The notes under the pieces are model-generated. The model had not been told where the DNA came from, searched no databases, and worked only from the letters and a program-made list of their open reading frames with translations. From Selenomonas timonae (lineage in GTDB: Bacteria > Bacillota > Negativicutes > Selenomonadales > Selenomonadaceae), in NCBI RefSeq assembly GCF_014250475.1, contig NZ_CP060204.1:620001-684000 (forward strand): a stretch of 64,000 nt of DNA, in the 5' to 3' direction. Below, piece after piece: positions 48,625-59,178 of the stretch (position 1 is the first letter of the stretch; every line of letters starts with the position of its first letter). The position numbers were made by a program, and so were the translations under genes.

Positions 48625-49154
48625 AGAGCATCTATGACGAAATTGTTCCCGTTGCGCCTGTGACGGTGCTCGGGATCGGCAATATCATCCTGCGCGACGA
48701 GGGCTTCGGCGTGCGTGCGATGGAGTATCTCGAGGAACACTACTCCTTCCCGCAGGAGGTGCGCCTGCTCGACGGCGGGACGCTTGGCCCCGAGCTGCTG
48801 CATTTCGTGACGGGCACGGAGAAGCTGCTCATCCTCGACGCTGTTGCGGGTGACGCCGCGCCTGGAACGGTCTATCGCTTCGAGAACGATGCGGTGATGG
48901 CGCATTTTCAGGAGAAGATGTCCTCGCATGAGATCGGGATTCAGGACGTGCTCGCATGGCTGACGGTGACGGGGCGGTCGATTCCGAACGTCGTTGTGCT
49001 CGGCATGCAGCCCTATGAGCTGACGGCGGGGCTGACGCTCAGCCCCGAGATGGCGGCGGCGCTCCCCTCCTTTGCGCATCGTGCGGTGGAGGAGCTCGTG
49101 CGCTTCGGCGTTATTCCGAAGGAGCGCAGTGTGCCGCGCAGGCAGACGGCATGA
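48621..49154 (+). CDS. hyaD: Hydrogenase maturation endopeptidase (HyaD/HybD family)
   Basis: 177 residues from GTG 48621 (GTGA overlap with hypB, GGAGGAGGG upstream). VLGIGNIILRDEGFGVRAMEYLE carries the first Ni ligand Glu; LLDGGTLGPELL the Asp; MSSHEIGIQDVL the His. It recognises Ni in the large subunit and clips its C-terminal tail, here 24 residues long. Overlaps hypF by ATGA. Confidence 0.93.
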   Translation: MKSIYDEIVPVAPVTVLGIGNIILRDEGFGVRAMEYLEEHYSFPQEVRLLDGGTLGPELLHFVTGTEKLLILDAVAGDAAPGTVYRFENDAVMAHFQEKMSSHEIGIQDVLAWLTVTGRSIPNVVVLGMQPYELTAGLTLSPEMAAALPSFAHRAVEELVRFGVIPKERSVPRRQTA

Positions 49155-51487
49155 CGGATTGTGGACATACGCCGCCGGGGCAGAGCCCCGTGAACGGGGG
49201 CGCGCGGGAAAGGCGCGCCTTTCGTGTCTCAGGGATTGTGCAGGGCGTGGGCTTTCGTCCCTTCGTCTATCGGCTCGCTGCAAAATACGGTCTTAGCGGC
49301 TGGGTGCTGAATGACAGCGCGGGCGTTGGTATCGAGGCGGAGGGCACGGCGGCGACACTCGACGCCTTTGCAGATGCCCTGCGCACGGAGGCGCCGCTTG
49401 CGGCGTCGGTGACGGCTGTGACGTTCACGGATATTCCGTCGCAGGGGGAGGAGGCGTTCCGCATTCTGGAGAGCCCGCAGGGGGCGACGGCACGGACGCT
49501 CGTCTCGCCCGATCTTGCGGTCTGCGCGGACTGTCGGCGTGAGATCCTCTCTGCGGCAGATCGGCGGCATGGCTACGCCTTTACGAATTGCACGAACTGC
49601 GGGCCGCGCTACTCCATCATTCGCGGTGTGCCCTACGATCGGCCGCTGACCTCGATGGCTCCGTTTCGGATGTGCCCCGCATGTCAGCACGAGTATGATG
49701 ATCCCGCCGACCGCCGCTTTCACGCGCAGCCGAATGCGTGCGGGGCGTGCGGCCCCTCCTATCGTCTCCTCGTGGACGGGGCGGAGGCAGCGGGTGACCC
49801 GCTTGCGGCGGCGCGGCGCATTGTGGCAGGGGGCGGCACTCTCGCCGTCAAGGGCATCGGCGGCTATCATCTCGCGTGCGATGCGCGCAGCGAGGCGGCG
49901 GTCACGCGGCTCAGACAGCGCAAGCGGCGCGAGGCGAAGGCGCTTGCCGTGATGGCGGGCAGTATGGAGACGGTGCGGGGGCTCTGCACGGTCTCGGATG
50001 AGGAGGAGCGTTGGCTGACATCGCCTGCTGCACCGATTGTCCTTCTGCGTCGGCGCGCCGATGCACGGAACCCGGCGGCGGAGAGTGTTGCGCCGGGGAA
50101 CGCATACCTCGGCGTGCTCCTGCCGTATGCGCCCGTGCATCTCCTCCTGCTTGCGGAGGATGATCTCTGGGTGATGACGAGCGCAAATCTCAGTGGTGAG
50201 CCGATCATCTACGAGGATGACATTGCCGTGCGCGGCCTTGCGGGGATTGCGGATGCGATTCTCGTGCACAATCGGGAGATTGTGCATCGCGTGGACGATT
50301 CCGTCCTGCGCATGACGGCGGGCGGGCGTCAGATCGTACGCCGCAGTCGGGGCTTTGCGCCGACGCCGCTCGCGCTGCCCTTTGATGGGGGGACATCGGT
50401 GCTTGCGGGTGGGGCGGAGCTAAAGAATACCTTTTGCCTGACGCGCGGGCAGGAGGCTTTTCTGAGCGAGCACATCGGCGACCTGATGGAGCATGCCGTG
50501 CTCCGCTCCTACGAGGAGACGATCGCGCACTACGAGGCGTTCTTCGAGGTGCGCCCCGCATTGCTCGCCGCTGATCTCCATCCCGCCTATCTCTCGACGC
50601 AGTATATGCGTGCGCGTGCGGCGCACGAGGGGCTGCCGCTCGTCAGTGTTCAGCATCATCACGCGCATATTGCAGCGGTGCTCGCAGAGCATGATGTGTG
50701 GGAGCGCGTCCTCGGTGTCACGCTCGACGGGACAGGCTACGGCGCGGATGGGGCTTCGTGGGGCGGGGAGTTCCTCGCGGCGGATATGAGGGACTACGAG
50801 CGGCGCGCACATTTCGCCTATCTCCCGCTGCCGGGCGGCGACCGCGCGGCAAAAGAGCCGTGGCGGCTTGCGCTCTGGGTACTGCATACGATGTACGGGG
50901 AGGAAATAGCCCGGCGCGCGCCGAAATTTATTGAGGCGCTTCCTGCGGGCTGGGAGCTGCTCGTGCAGGCGACGGCGGCAGGGGTGAATGCACCGCTGAC
51001 GTCGAGCGCGGGGCGTCTCTTCGATGCGGCGGCGGCGCTCCTCGGCCTGTGCCGCATGAATGCGTACGAGGGGCAGGCGGCGATTGGGCTGGAGCTGCTT
51101 GCACGGCGTGCGCGGCGCGCGGGCGTTATCCTGCCCTATCGTGTGAACCTAACGGCGGCGCCGATCACGGTGGACTTCCTGCCCGTGCTCGCAGCGCTTG
51201 CGGACGGTGTGGAGTGCATCTCGGCGGAAGAACGTGCGGGGCGTGCGCTCGACTTCCATGTGACAATGGCGGCGGCGGTCGCAGAGGTGCTGCATCTGCT
51301 CTCGGCGCTCACAGGGCTGCGCACGGCGGTGCTCTCGGGCGGCGTGTTTCAGAACGCGCTGCTCCTTGAGGAGCTGCTTGCGTATCTCGCGGATTTCCGC
51401 GTGCTTCTGCCGCACGCTGCGCCGCCGAACGATGGTGGGATTGCATACGGACAGGCGGCGGTCGCGTTGGCAAGGATGGGAATGTGA
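49151..51487 (+). CDS. hypF: Carbamoyltransferase HypF
   Basis: 778 residues. N-terminal acylphosphatase domain (RRAFRVSGIVQGVGFRPFVYRLA), two zinc-finger modules (CADCRREIL..NCTNCGPRYS and CPACQHEYDDPADRRFHAQPNACGACGP), a YrdC-like domain with KGIGGYHLACDA, and a C-terminal Kae1-like domain with VQHHHAHIAAVLAEH. It converts carbamoyl phosphate into the thiocarbamate on HypE that becomes the cyanide ligands of the active-site iron. Full length and no missing motif. Confidence 0.96.
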   Translation: MTDCGHTPPGQSPVNGGARERRAFRVSGIVQGVGFRPFVYRLAAKYGLSGWVLNDSAGVGIEAEGTAATLDAFADALRTEAPLAASVTAVTFTDIPSQGEEAFRILESPQGATARTLVSPDLAVCADCRREILSAADRRHGYAFTNCTNCGPRYSIIRGVPYDRPLTSMAPFRMCPACQHEYDDPADRRFHAQPNACGACGPSYRLLVDGAEAAGDPLAAARRIVAGGGTLAVKGIGGYHLACDARSEAAVTRLRQRKRREAKALAVMAGSMETVRGLCTVSDEEERWLTSPAAPIVLLRRRADARNPAAESVAPGNAYLGVLLPYAPVHLLLLAEDDLWVMTSANLSGEPIIYEDDIAVRGLAGIADAILVHNREIVHRVDDSVLRMTAGGRQIVRRSRGFAPTPLALPFDGGTSVLAGGAELKNTFCLTRGQEAFLSEHIGDLMEHAVLRSYEETIAHYEAFFEVRPALLAADLHPAYLSTQYMRARAAHEGLPLVSVQHHHAHIAAVLAEHDVWERVLGVTLDGTGYGADGASWGGEFLAADMRDYERRAHFAYLPLPGGDRAAKEPWRLALWVLHTMYGEEIARRAPKFIEALPAGWELLVQATAAGVNAPLTSSAGRLFDAAAALLGLCRMNAYEGQAAIGLELLARRARRAGVILPYRVNLTAAPITVDFLPVLAALADGVECISAEERAGRALDFHVTMAAAVAEVLHLLSALTGLRTAVLSGGVFQNALLLEELLAYLADFRVLLPHAAPPNDGGIAYGQAAVALARMGM

Positions 51488-51536
51488 GGAAAAAGCGGCT
51501 AATACAGTGTGTTTGCGCCGCTGACGGCAGCACGAT

Positions 51537-51599
51537 ATAAAAAGCCTCCCCCGTGCGACACGGGGGAGGGGAACCGCGAAGCGGTGGAAGGGGCGCCTT
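51537..51599 (-). repeat. Repeat family C, copy 2
   Basis: Hairpin CCTCCCCCGTG/CACGGGGGAGG and second hairpin ACCGC-GAA-GCGGT, then GGAAGGGGCGCC. The second stem differs from copy 1 by paired changes. Its A-run lies on the left, so it could terminate only minus-strand transcripts; here both neighbours are on the plus strand. Confidence 0.85.
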
Positions 51600-51667
51600 G
51601 AACGATTGGGTGCAGCATAACGATAGGATGATACATCCCCATGATGGGTTAAGATAAAGGAGAAAAT

Positions 51668-51907
51668 ATGTGTTTGGCAGTTCCGGCGAAAGTCGTTGAG
51701 ATACAGGATCAGCTTGCCTCGGTGGAGGTGAACGGGGTGCGCCGCGCGGCGAGCCTCATGCTGCTGCCCGAGGCGGCGATTGGCGACTATGTGCTCGTCC
51801 ACGCGGGCTTTGCGATGCAGATCGTCGAGGCGGACGAGGCGGAGCGGATCGAGGCGCTGCGTGCGGAGATGCGTGGTGCACCGCGTACGGTGGTGAGTAT
51901 CCCATGA
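51668..51907 (+). CDS. hypC: Hydrogenase assembly chaperone HypC
   Basis: 79 residues, MCLAVPAKVVEI being the invariant start with the functional Cys2. Carries the Fe(CN)2CO group with HypD to the large subunit. Its stop overlaps hypD (ATGA). ATG follows AAAGGAG. Single HypC in the window, so it probably serves this one hydrogenase. Confidence 0.96.
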   Translation: MCLAVPAKVVEIQDQLASVEVNGVRRAASLMLLPEAAIGDYVLVHAGFAMQIVEADEAERIEALRAEMRGAPRTVVSIP

Positions 51908-53013
51908 GGAGCGCGCAGGACACGCAGACACGTGCGGCGGAAATTATCTCAGAGCTGCGCGATATTGTCGGCACGCACGGAAAGCGCATCCGCCTGATGG
52001 AGGTCTGCGGGACGCATACGGTTGCGATCTTTCGCGCGGGACTGCGTCAGATTCTCCCCGAGGAGGTGGAGCTCGTCTCAGGACCCGGATGCCCCGTCTG
52101 CGTAACGGCGGACGATTACATCGACGCGGCGATTGCGTACGCGGGGATGGAGGATGTCATCATCACGACGTTTGGCGATATGCTGAAGGTGCCCGGCACG
52201 CGTTCGAGCCTTGCCGAGGCGCAGGCGGCAGGTGCGGATGTCCGCATCGTCTACTCGCCACTTGATGCACTCACGATTGCGGCGGAGAATCCGACGAAAC
52301 AGGTTGTCTTCCTCGCCGTCGGCTTTGAGACGACGGCACCGACCGAGGCGGCGGCGGTGCTCGCGGCAGAGGCACAGGGGATTCGGAACTTCTTCCTCTT
52401 TTCGGCGCAGAAGCTTGTGCCGCCCGTCATGCGCGCGCTTCTCGACGGCGGGGAGACGCATGTTGACGGCTTCCTCCTGCCGGGACACGTCTCGGTGGTG
52501 ACGGGGACGGAGACGTTCGAGTTCCTTGCGCGGGACTACTCTGTGCCGGGGGTTGTGGGCGGATTCGAGCCGCTTGAGATCCTGCGCGCGATTCAGCTGC
52601 TCGTGCGCCAGATCGGGGCGGGGGAGGCGCGCATCGAGAACGCCTATGAGACGGTTGTGCGCCCTGCGGGCAATCCCGTTGCGCGTGCGGCAATCGAGCG
52701 CGTCTATAAGCCTGCATCGGTGCGCTGGCGCGGACTGGGCGAGATTCCCGCCTCGGGGCTTGCCATGCGCGAGGAGTACGCGACATTTGACTTTGCACGC
52801 GTGCGCCCGCTCTCGGTGGAGACTGTGGGTGACGGGCGCCACGGCTGCCGCTGCGGCGAGGTGCTGCGCGGGGCGATTGTGCCGCGTGACTGCAATCTTT
52901 TCGGCAAGGCGTGTGTGCCGGAGCACGCCATAGGGCCGTGCATGGTCTCGGTTGAGGGGACGTGCGCTGCATGGTATAAATATGGGGGAGGAAGGTTCCG
53001 CTATGGAGCATGA
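51904..53013 (+). CDS. hypD: Hydrogenase iron-ligand assembly protein HypD
   Basis: 369 residues. Conserved Cys motifs: MEVCGTHTVAIFRAGLR, SGPGCPVCVT, FETTAPTEAA, and the C-terminal 4Fe-4S Cys (CRCGEVLRG, CNLFGKACVPEHAIGPCMVS). HypD with HypC holds iron while CN and CO are added. The end overlaps hypE by 11 bases. Confidence 0.96.
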   Translation: MRSAQDTQTRAAEIISELRDIVGTHGKRIRLMEVCGTHTVAIFRAGLRQILPEEVELVSGPGCPVCVTADDYIDAAIAYAGMEDVIITTFGDMLKVPGTRSSLAEAQAAGADVRIVYSPLDALTIAAENPTKQVVFLAVGFETTAPTEAAAVLAAEAQGIRNFFLFSAQKLVPPVMRALLDGGETHVDGFLLPGHVSVVTGTETFEFLARDYSVPGVVGGFEPLEILRAIQLLVRQIGAGEARIENAYETVVRPAGNPVARAAIERVYKPASVRWRGLGEIPASGLAMREEYATFDFARVRPLSVETVGDGRHGCRCGEVLRGAIVPRDCNLFGKACVPEHAIGPCMVSVEGTCAAWYKYGGGRFRYGA

Positions 53014-54010
53014 GGTCATTACGCTCGCACATGGGGCGGGCGGACAGATGAGTCACGCGCTGATGGAGGAGGTTGTGCTGCCGGAGCTCGGCAATACGAT
53101 TCTCGATACGCTGCATGACGGCGCTGTCCTGCCGCTCGCGGGACGCGCGGCGTTTACGACGGACTCCTATGTCGTGCAGCCGCATTTCTTCCCGGGCGGG
53201 AGCATCGGGCGGCTCGCCGTCTGCGGGACGGTCAACGACCTCGCGATGACGGGCGCAGTACCGCGCTGGCTCTCGCTCGCCGTCATCCTCGAGGAGGGCT
53301 TCCCCATCGAGACCCTACGCCGCATCGTGCGCGATATTCGCGCGGCGGCAGATGAGGCGGGCGTCCTCCTCGTGACGGGCGATACAAAGGTCGTGCCGCG
53401 CGGCTGCGGGGACGGCATCTATATCAATACGGCGGGTGTTGGCGAGATGATTGAGGGCGTGGACATTGCCCCCGTGAATATCAAACCGGGCATGGACATC
53501 ATCGTCTCTGGCACGCTCGGCGATCATGCGGCAACGGTCATGGCGGCGCGGCACAATCTCACGCTTCCGCCCGAGATCATGAGCGACAGCGCACCGCTCT
53601 GCCACATGACGGCGGCGATGCTCGCGGCGGCACCCTCCATTGCTGTCCTGCGCGATCCGACGCGCGGCGGCGTTGCGGCGTCGCTGAACGAACTTGCAGG
53701 AGCGGCGGGCGTCGGCGTTCTCCTCGAGGAGGGCGCGATCCCCGTGCATCCCGCCGTGCAGGGTGTCTGCGATCTCCTCGGATTCGACCCGCTCACGCTT
53801 GCAAACGAGGGCAAGCTCCTCGCCTTCGTCCCGCCCGAGGACACGGCACGCGTGCTGGATGTCATGCACGCCGACCCGCATGGGCGTGCGGCGTGCGTCA
53901 TCGGGCACACAACGGCGGAGGCACCGGGCGAAGTGGGGCTGCGCACCGCTCTCGGCGGCATCCGCATCGTCGATCTGCCCCTCGGGGAGCTTGTGCCAAG
54001 GATTTGCTGA
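53003..54010 (+). CDS. hypE: Hydrogenase expression/formation protein HypE
   Basis: 335 residues from ATG 53003 (MEHEVITLAHGAGGQMSHALMEEV), behind GGGGAGGAAGG; the longer frame from 52952 is just hypD read out of frame. ATP-binding PurM-type fold, DPTRGGVAASLNELAG, and the C-terminal PRIC whose Cys receives the carbamoyl group and is dehydrated to thiocyanate. Last gene of the hydrogenase island, followed by a terminator. Confidence 0.96.
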   Translation: MEHEVITLAHGAGGQMSHALMEEVVLPELGNTILDTLHDGAVLPLAGRAAFTTDSYVVQPHFFPGGSIGRLAVCGTVNDLAMTGAVPRWLSLAVILEEGFPIETLRRIVRDIRAAADEAGVLLVTGDTKVVPRGCGDGIYINTAGVGEMIEGVDIAPVNIKPGMDIIVSGTLGDHAATVMAARHNLTLPPEIMSDSAPLCHMTAAMLAAAPSIAVLRDPTRGGVAASLNELAGAAGVGVLLEEGAIPVHPAVQGVCDLLGFDPLTLANEGKLLAFVPPEDTARVLDVMHADPHGRAACVIGHTTAEAPGEVGLRTALGGIRIVDLPLGELVPRIC

Positions 54011-54030
54011 AATCCTGTTTTCCGCGCACG

Positions 54031-54065
54031 AAAAAAGCGGGCAGTGGTCAGCCGCCCGCTTTTTC
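54031..54065. terminator. Terminator after hypE, bidirectional
   Basis: AAAAAAGCGGGC pairs with GCCCGCTTTTT; can end hypE and the convergent small gene at 54097. Confidence 0.9.
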
Positions 54066-54096
54066 CCTTATCTATCTGTAGTAGGATGATAGTAGG

Positions 54097-54261
54097 TTAC
54101 TTTGTGAGATGCACGTCGGGAATCTGGACATCGTGATGCGTGTCCGGGTCGACGTTGGAATACACGCCCGTCTTTGTCTCGAATGCCTTCAGATTGTCTG
54201 CGTTTGCCTCGAGCATGTCCTCTACGAAACGCTCCACTGCATCTGCGAAATATACTGCCAT
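54097..54261 (-). CDS. Small protein of 54 residues, unknown function
   Basis: ATG 54261 follows AGGGGAACTGAG; the stop TAA is at 54097-54099. It starts MAVYFADAVERFVEDMLEAN, continues with a polar middle and ends IPDVHLTK. Acidic and soluble, amphipathic N-terminal helix, His-containing tail (DTHHDVQ). Codon use matches neighbouring genes. It is too short for common gene callers. It lies divergent from the LysR gene across an AT-rich gap, so it may be the target of that regulator. No family recognised. Confidence 0.7.
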   Translation of the reverse strand: MAVYFADAVERFVEDMLEANADNLKAFETKTGVYSNVDPDTHHDVQIPDVHLTK

Positions 54262-54494
54262 CTCAGTTCCCCTTTTCTATTGCATATTTCTGTAGTGACC
54301 TTACCTTAGCACTTTTTCCGCATAAATAAAAATATTTCTTTACGATAAAATAATAGCCTGCGACTATAAAAATATTTTATCTGTGACTTTTATACTGTTC
54401 TTTTGTTGACATATATAGTAAACTAATAAGCGAAATAGTTTTTCTGAATCATAAATCGAAGGATGCATGGCTCTGTGAAAAGGGAGATGATCGG
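54262..54494. other. AT-rich divergent control region between small gene and lysR
   Basis: Far more AT-rich than neighbouring DNA. TTGACA at 54406-54411 is followed by an imperfect palindrome TAGTAAACTA (54417-54426), a possible LysR site. No -10 at ideal spacing is visible. Otherwise nothing recognised. Confidence 0.5.
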
Positions 54495-55397
54495 ATGACG
54501 TTGGTACAAATGCGGTATTTCTATGAGGTCTGCCAATGGCAGAACATCACGAAGGCGGCAGAGCATCTGCACGTCTCGCAGCCAACCGTCACGGTCGCCA
54601 TGCAGGCGCTCGAGGCGGAGACGGGGCTGAACCTCTTCCACCGCGAGGGGCGCAAGATCACCGTCACAACCGACGGCGCAAAGCTGCTCGGCAAGGTCTC
54701 CTACATCCTCACGGAGGTCTCGCGCCTCGACGATGAGATCCGCAATATGGCACACCGCCACGCAAAGGTACGGATTGCGATGCCCCTGCAGCTCGGCGTC
54801 GTCTTCCTGCCGCACATCCTCGGCGACTTCCGCCGCGATCATCCCGAGATCGACCTCGAGATCATCGAGACGGGCGGCGTGAGCGCCCTGCAGATGGTCG
54901 AGGAGGAAAAACTCGACTTTGCGCTGACGAACTACACCGTCGATTTCAGCGCGCGCCTCTCCTATGCAAAGCTCTTCGACTGCGAGTGCACCTTTGTCAC
55001 GCGGCCCGACCATCCGTTTGCGGAGCGGCATTCACTCAGTATTACAGACCTGCGGGACGAGCCGCTCATCATGCTCGACAGCAACTTCTTCGTTGACCGC
55101 CTCGTGCAGGACGCATACGGGCGCATGGGCGAGAAGCCGAATGTCATCCACTACTCGCCCTATCTGCACACGGTCAAGAACCTTGTGCACGCGGGCATCG
55201 GCTCGACCTTCCTCGCACGCCCGTCCGTGCTTCCGACGGACAACTTCGTCCAGATCCCGCTCATCGACCCGATCTTCATCAACAGCGGGCTCGTCACGAA
55301 GAAGGGACGCCAGACCTTCGACGACGTGCGCCTCGTCATGAACTACCTGCGCGGCCTGACAAAGGAGCTGCTGGGCGGCGGGAAGAAGGGACGCTGA
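54495..55397 (+). CDS. LysR-family transcriptional regulator
   Basis: 300 residues. N-terminal winged helix-turn-helix (MTLVQMRYFYEVCQWQNITKAAEHLHVSQPTVTVAMQALEAETGLNLFHREGR), then a two-lobed periplasmic-binding-like effector domain. Full length for the family. Ligand not predictable; no adjacent metabolic operon. The only divergently placed gene is the 54-residue protein. A toxin-antitoxin pair follows on the same strand with its own promoter. Confidence 0.93.
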   Translation: MTLVQMRYFYEVCQWQNITKAAEHLHVSQPTVTVAMQALEAETGLNLFHREGRKITVTTDGAKLLGKVSYILTEVSRLDDEIRNMAHRHAKVRIAMPLQLGVVFLPHILGDFRRDHPEIDLEIIETGGVSALQMVEEEKLDFALTNYTVDFSARLSYAKLFDCECTFVTRPDHPFAERHSLSITDLRDEPLIMLDSNFFVDRLVQDAYGRMGEKPNVIHYSPYLHTVKNLVHAGIGSTFLARPSVLPTDNFVQIPLIDPIFINSGLVTKKGRQTFDDVRLVMNYLRGLTKELLGGGKKGR

Positions 55398-55399
55398 TC

Positions 55400-55428
55400 T
55401 TTACATTTCGGCTGCGAGGGGCTATGAT
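55400..55428 (+). promoter_or_regulatory. Promoter of AbrB-PIN module
   Basis: -35 TTTACA (55400-55405), 17 bp, -10 TATGAT (55423-55428), about 50 bp upstream of the antitoxin start. Confidence 0.75.
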
Positions 55429-55477
55429 GGGATAGAACGAGCGCTTTTATCTCACGATGCAGAGGCAGGTGTTTCTT

Positions 55478-55747
55478 ATGAATTTGGCGAAAGTTTCCGC
55501 GCGCGGTCAGATTACGGTTCCCCTCGAAATCCGGCGTATGCTCAAGCTAAAATCCGGTGATAAGATCCTCTTTTTTCAAACACATGGCGGCGAAATCGTT
55601 GTGAGCAACGCCTCGACAGCGGCAATCCAGCGGGCACAGGAAGCGTTTGCCGGTGCGGCCGAGGATATGGGCGTACATAGTGAGGATGAGGTGCAGGCGC
55701 TTGTCGATGAACTGCGCTGCGGTGTACGCTATGCGGATACTGATTGA
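55478..55747 (+). CDS. AbrB/MazE-type antitoxin
   Basis: 89 residues from ATG 55478, first residues MNLAKVSARGQITVPLEIRRMLKLKSGDKILF, a swapped-hairpin AbrB DNA-binding domain. The C-terminal half is a helical tail that probably blocks the toxin (QRAQEAFAGAAEDMGVHSEDEVQALVDELR). It overlaps the PIN gene by 17 bases, the normal layout for a type II module. It should repress its own promoter. Confidence 0.9.
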   Translation: MNLAKVSARGQITVPLEIRRMLKLKSGDKILFFQTHGGEIVVSNASTAAIQRAQEAFAGAAEDMGVHSEDEVQALVDELRCGVRYADTD

Positions 55748-56129
55748 TACGAATGTCCTGTTCTCGGCGCTCCTCTTCCCGCGCTCCAAGCCTGCGCTCG
55801 CACTGATTCATGCTGTGGAACATCATCATGTTGTCTTGTGCGAACGCAATGTGAGTGAGTTGCGTGAGATTTTGCAGCGTAAGGCTGTGAGGTATTTGGC
55901 GGCCGCGGAGGAGCTTCTTGCTACGATGGCATATGAATTGATTCCCGAGGAGGAACGCACATCTGAGCGCATTCGGGACGCGAAGGATCAGCCGATTCTC
56001 AATGCCGCAATCGCATCGAATGTGGATGTGATTCTTACGGGTGATAAGGACTTTCTCAGCCTTGCGATCGTGCGTCCCACCTGTATGACGGCGGCTGACT
56101 TCCTCATGCACGAGGGGATTGAAGCGTAG
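55731..56129 (+). CDS. PIN-domain toxin (putative endoribonuclease)
   Basis: 132 residues from ATG 55731 (MRILIDTNVLFSALLFPRSKPALAL). PIN acidic residues: Asp6 (IDTNV), Glu in NVSELREIL, Asp in AKDQPILNAA and the final Asp in VILTGDKDFLSL. All are present, so it should be an active Mg-dependent RNase in the VapC/PilT group. The antitoxin gene overlaps upstream. A hairpin terminator follows. Confidence 0.9.
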   Translation: MRILIDTNVLFSALLFPRSKPALALIHAVEHHHVVLCERNVSELREILQRKAVRYLAAAEELLATMAYELIPEEERTSERIRDAKDQPILNAAIASNVDVILTGDKDFLSLAIVRPTCMTAADFLMHEGIEA

Positions 56130-56183
56130 AAGCAATCTTTTCCATCGCAGTCTACTCAACCAATTCCGTCTTGCAATTCCCTC

Positions 56184-56230
56184 CCGCCCCCGTCTTTGTA
56201 TATTCCCTATGCAAAGGCGGGGGCTTTGTG
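56184..56230 (+). terminator. Terminator of toxin-antitoxin operon
   Basis: GCCCCCGTCTTTG pairs with CAAAGGCGGGGGC with one G-T pair; TTTGTG follows. The secA promoter begins directly after. Confidence 0.85.
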
Positions 56231-56237
56231 TTATAAT
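56229..56237 (+). promoter_or_regulatory. Extended -10 promoter of secA
   Basis: TGTTATAAT (56229-56237), about 63 bp before the secA start. Confidence 0.65.
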
Positions 56238-56299
56238 GAAACGAATATTGTCTTTCAACGAATGGTACGCTATTATCATATACAGGAGTGTGAAACTAC

Positions 56300-58948
<2,649 letters not shown>

Positions 58949-58968
58949 AAGAGGAGGCCACTACCCAA

Positions 58969-59105
58969 CGTGAACGCCTCGTTCTGCAACCGTTCGCGTG
59001 CTTGTATGCTCAAATACCGGCGAATTTCTAAACGCCCTTCGGTTGAACAACGAAATCCGCCGGGGCATACCGCACGCTTTTCCCGGTTGCTCCACTAGGG
59101 TTCAC
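58969..59105 (-). repeat. Repeat family A, copy 4 (most diverged)
   Basis: Inverted. Stems are kept by paired changes: GCAACCG/CGGTTGC instead of GCAAGCGG/CCGCTTGC, GCGTGC/GCACGC and GTATGC/GCATAC instead of GGGCAC/GTGCCC, and an inner stem beginning CCGGCG (with an A-C mismatch) instead of CCTGCGG. Family border AACCCTAGTGGAGC is intact (59090-59103 on the opposite strand). Confidence 0.88.
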
Positions 59106-59178
59106 TTTTGGGCAGTATACCCCACACCTTGACGCGTGTCAGTCTGATACGGAAATAAATGGAGAATTTAAGGAAACT

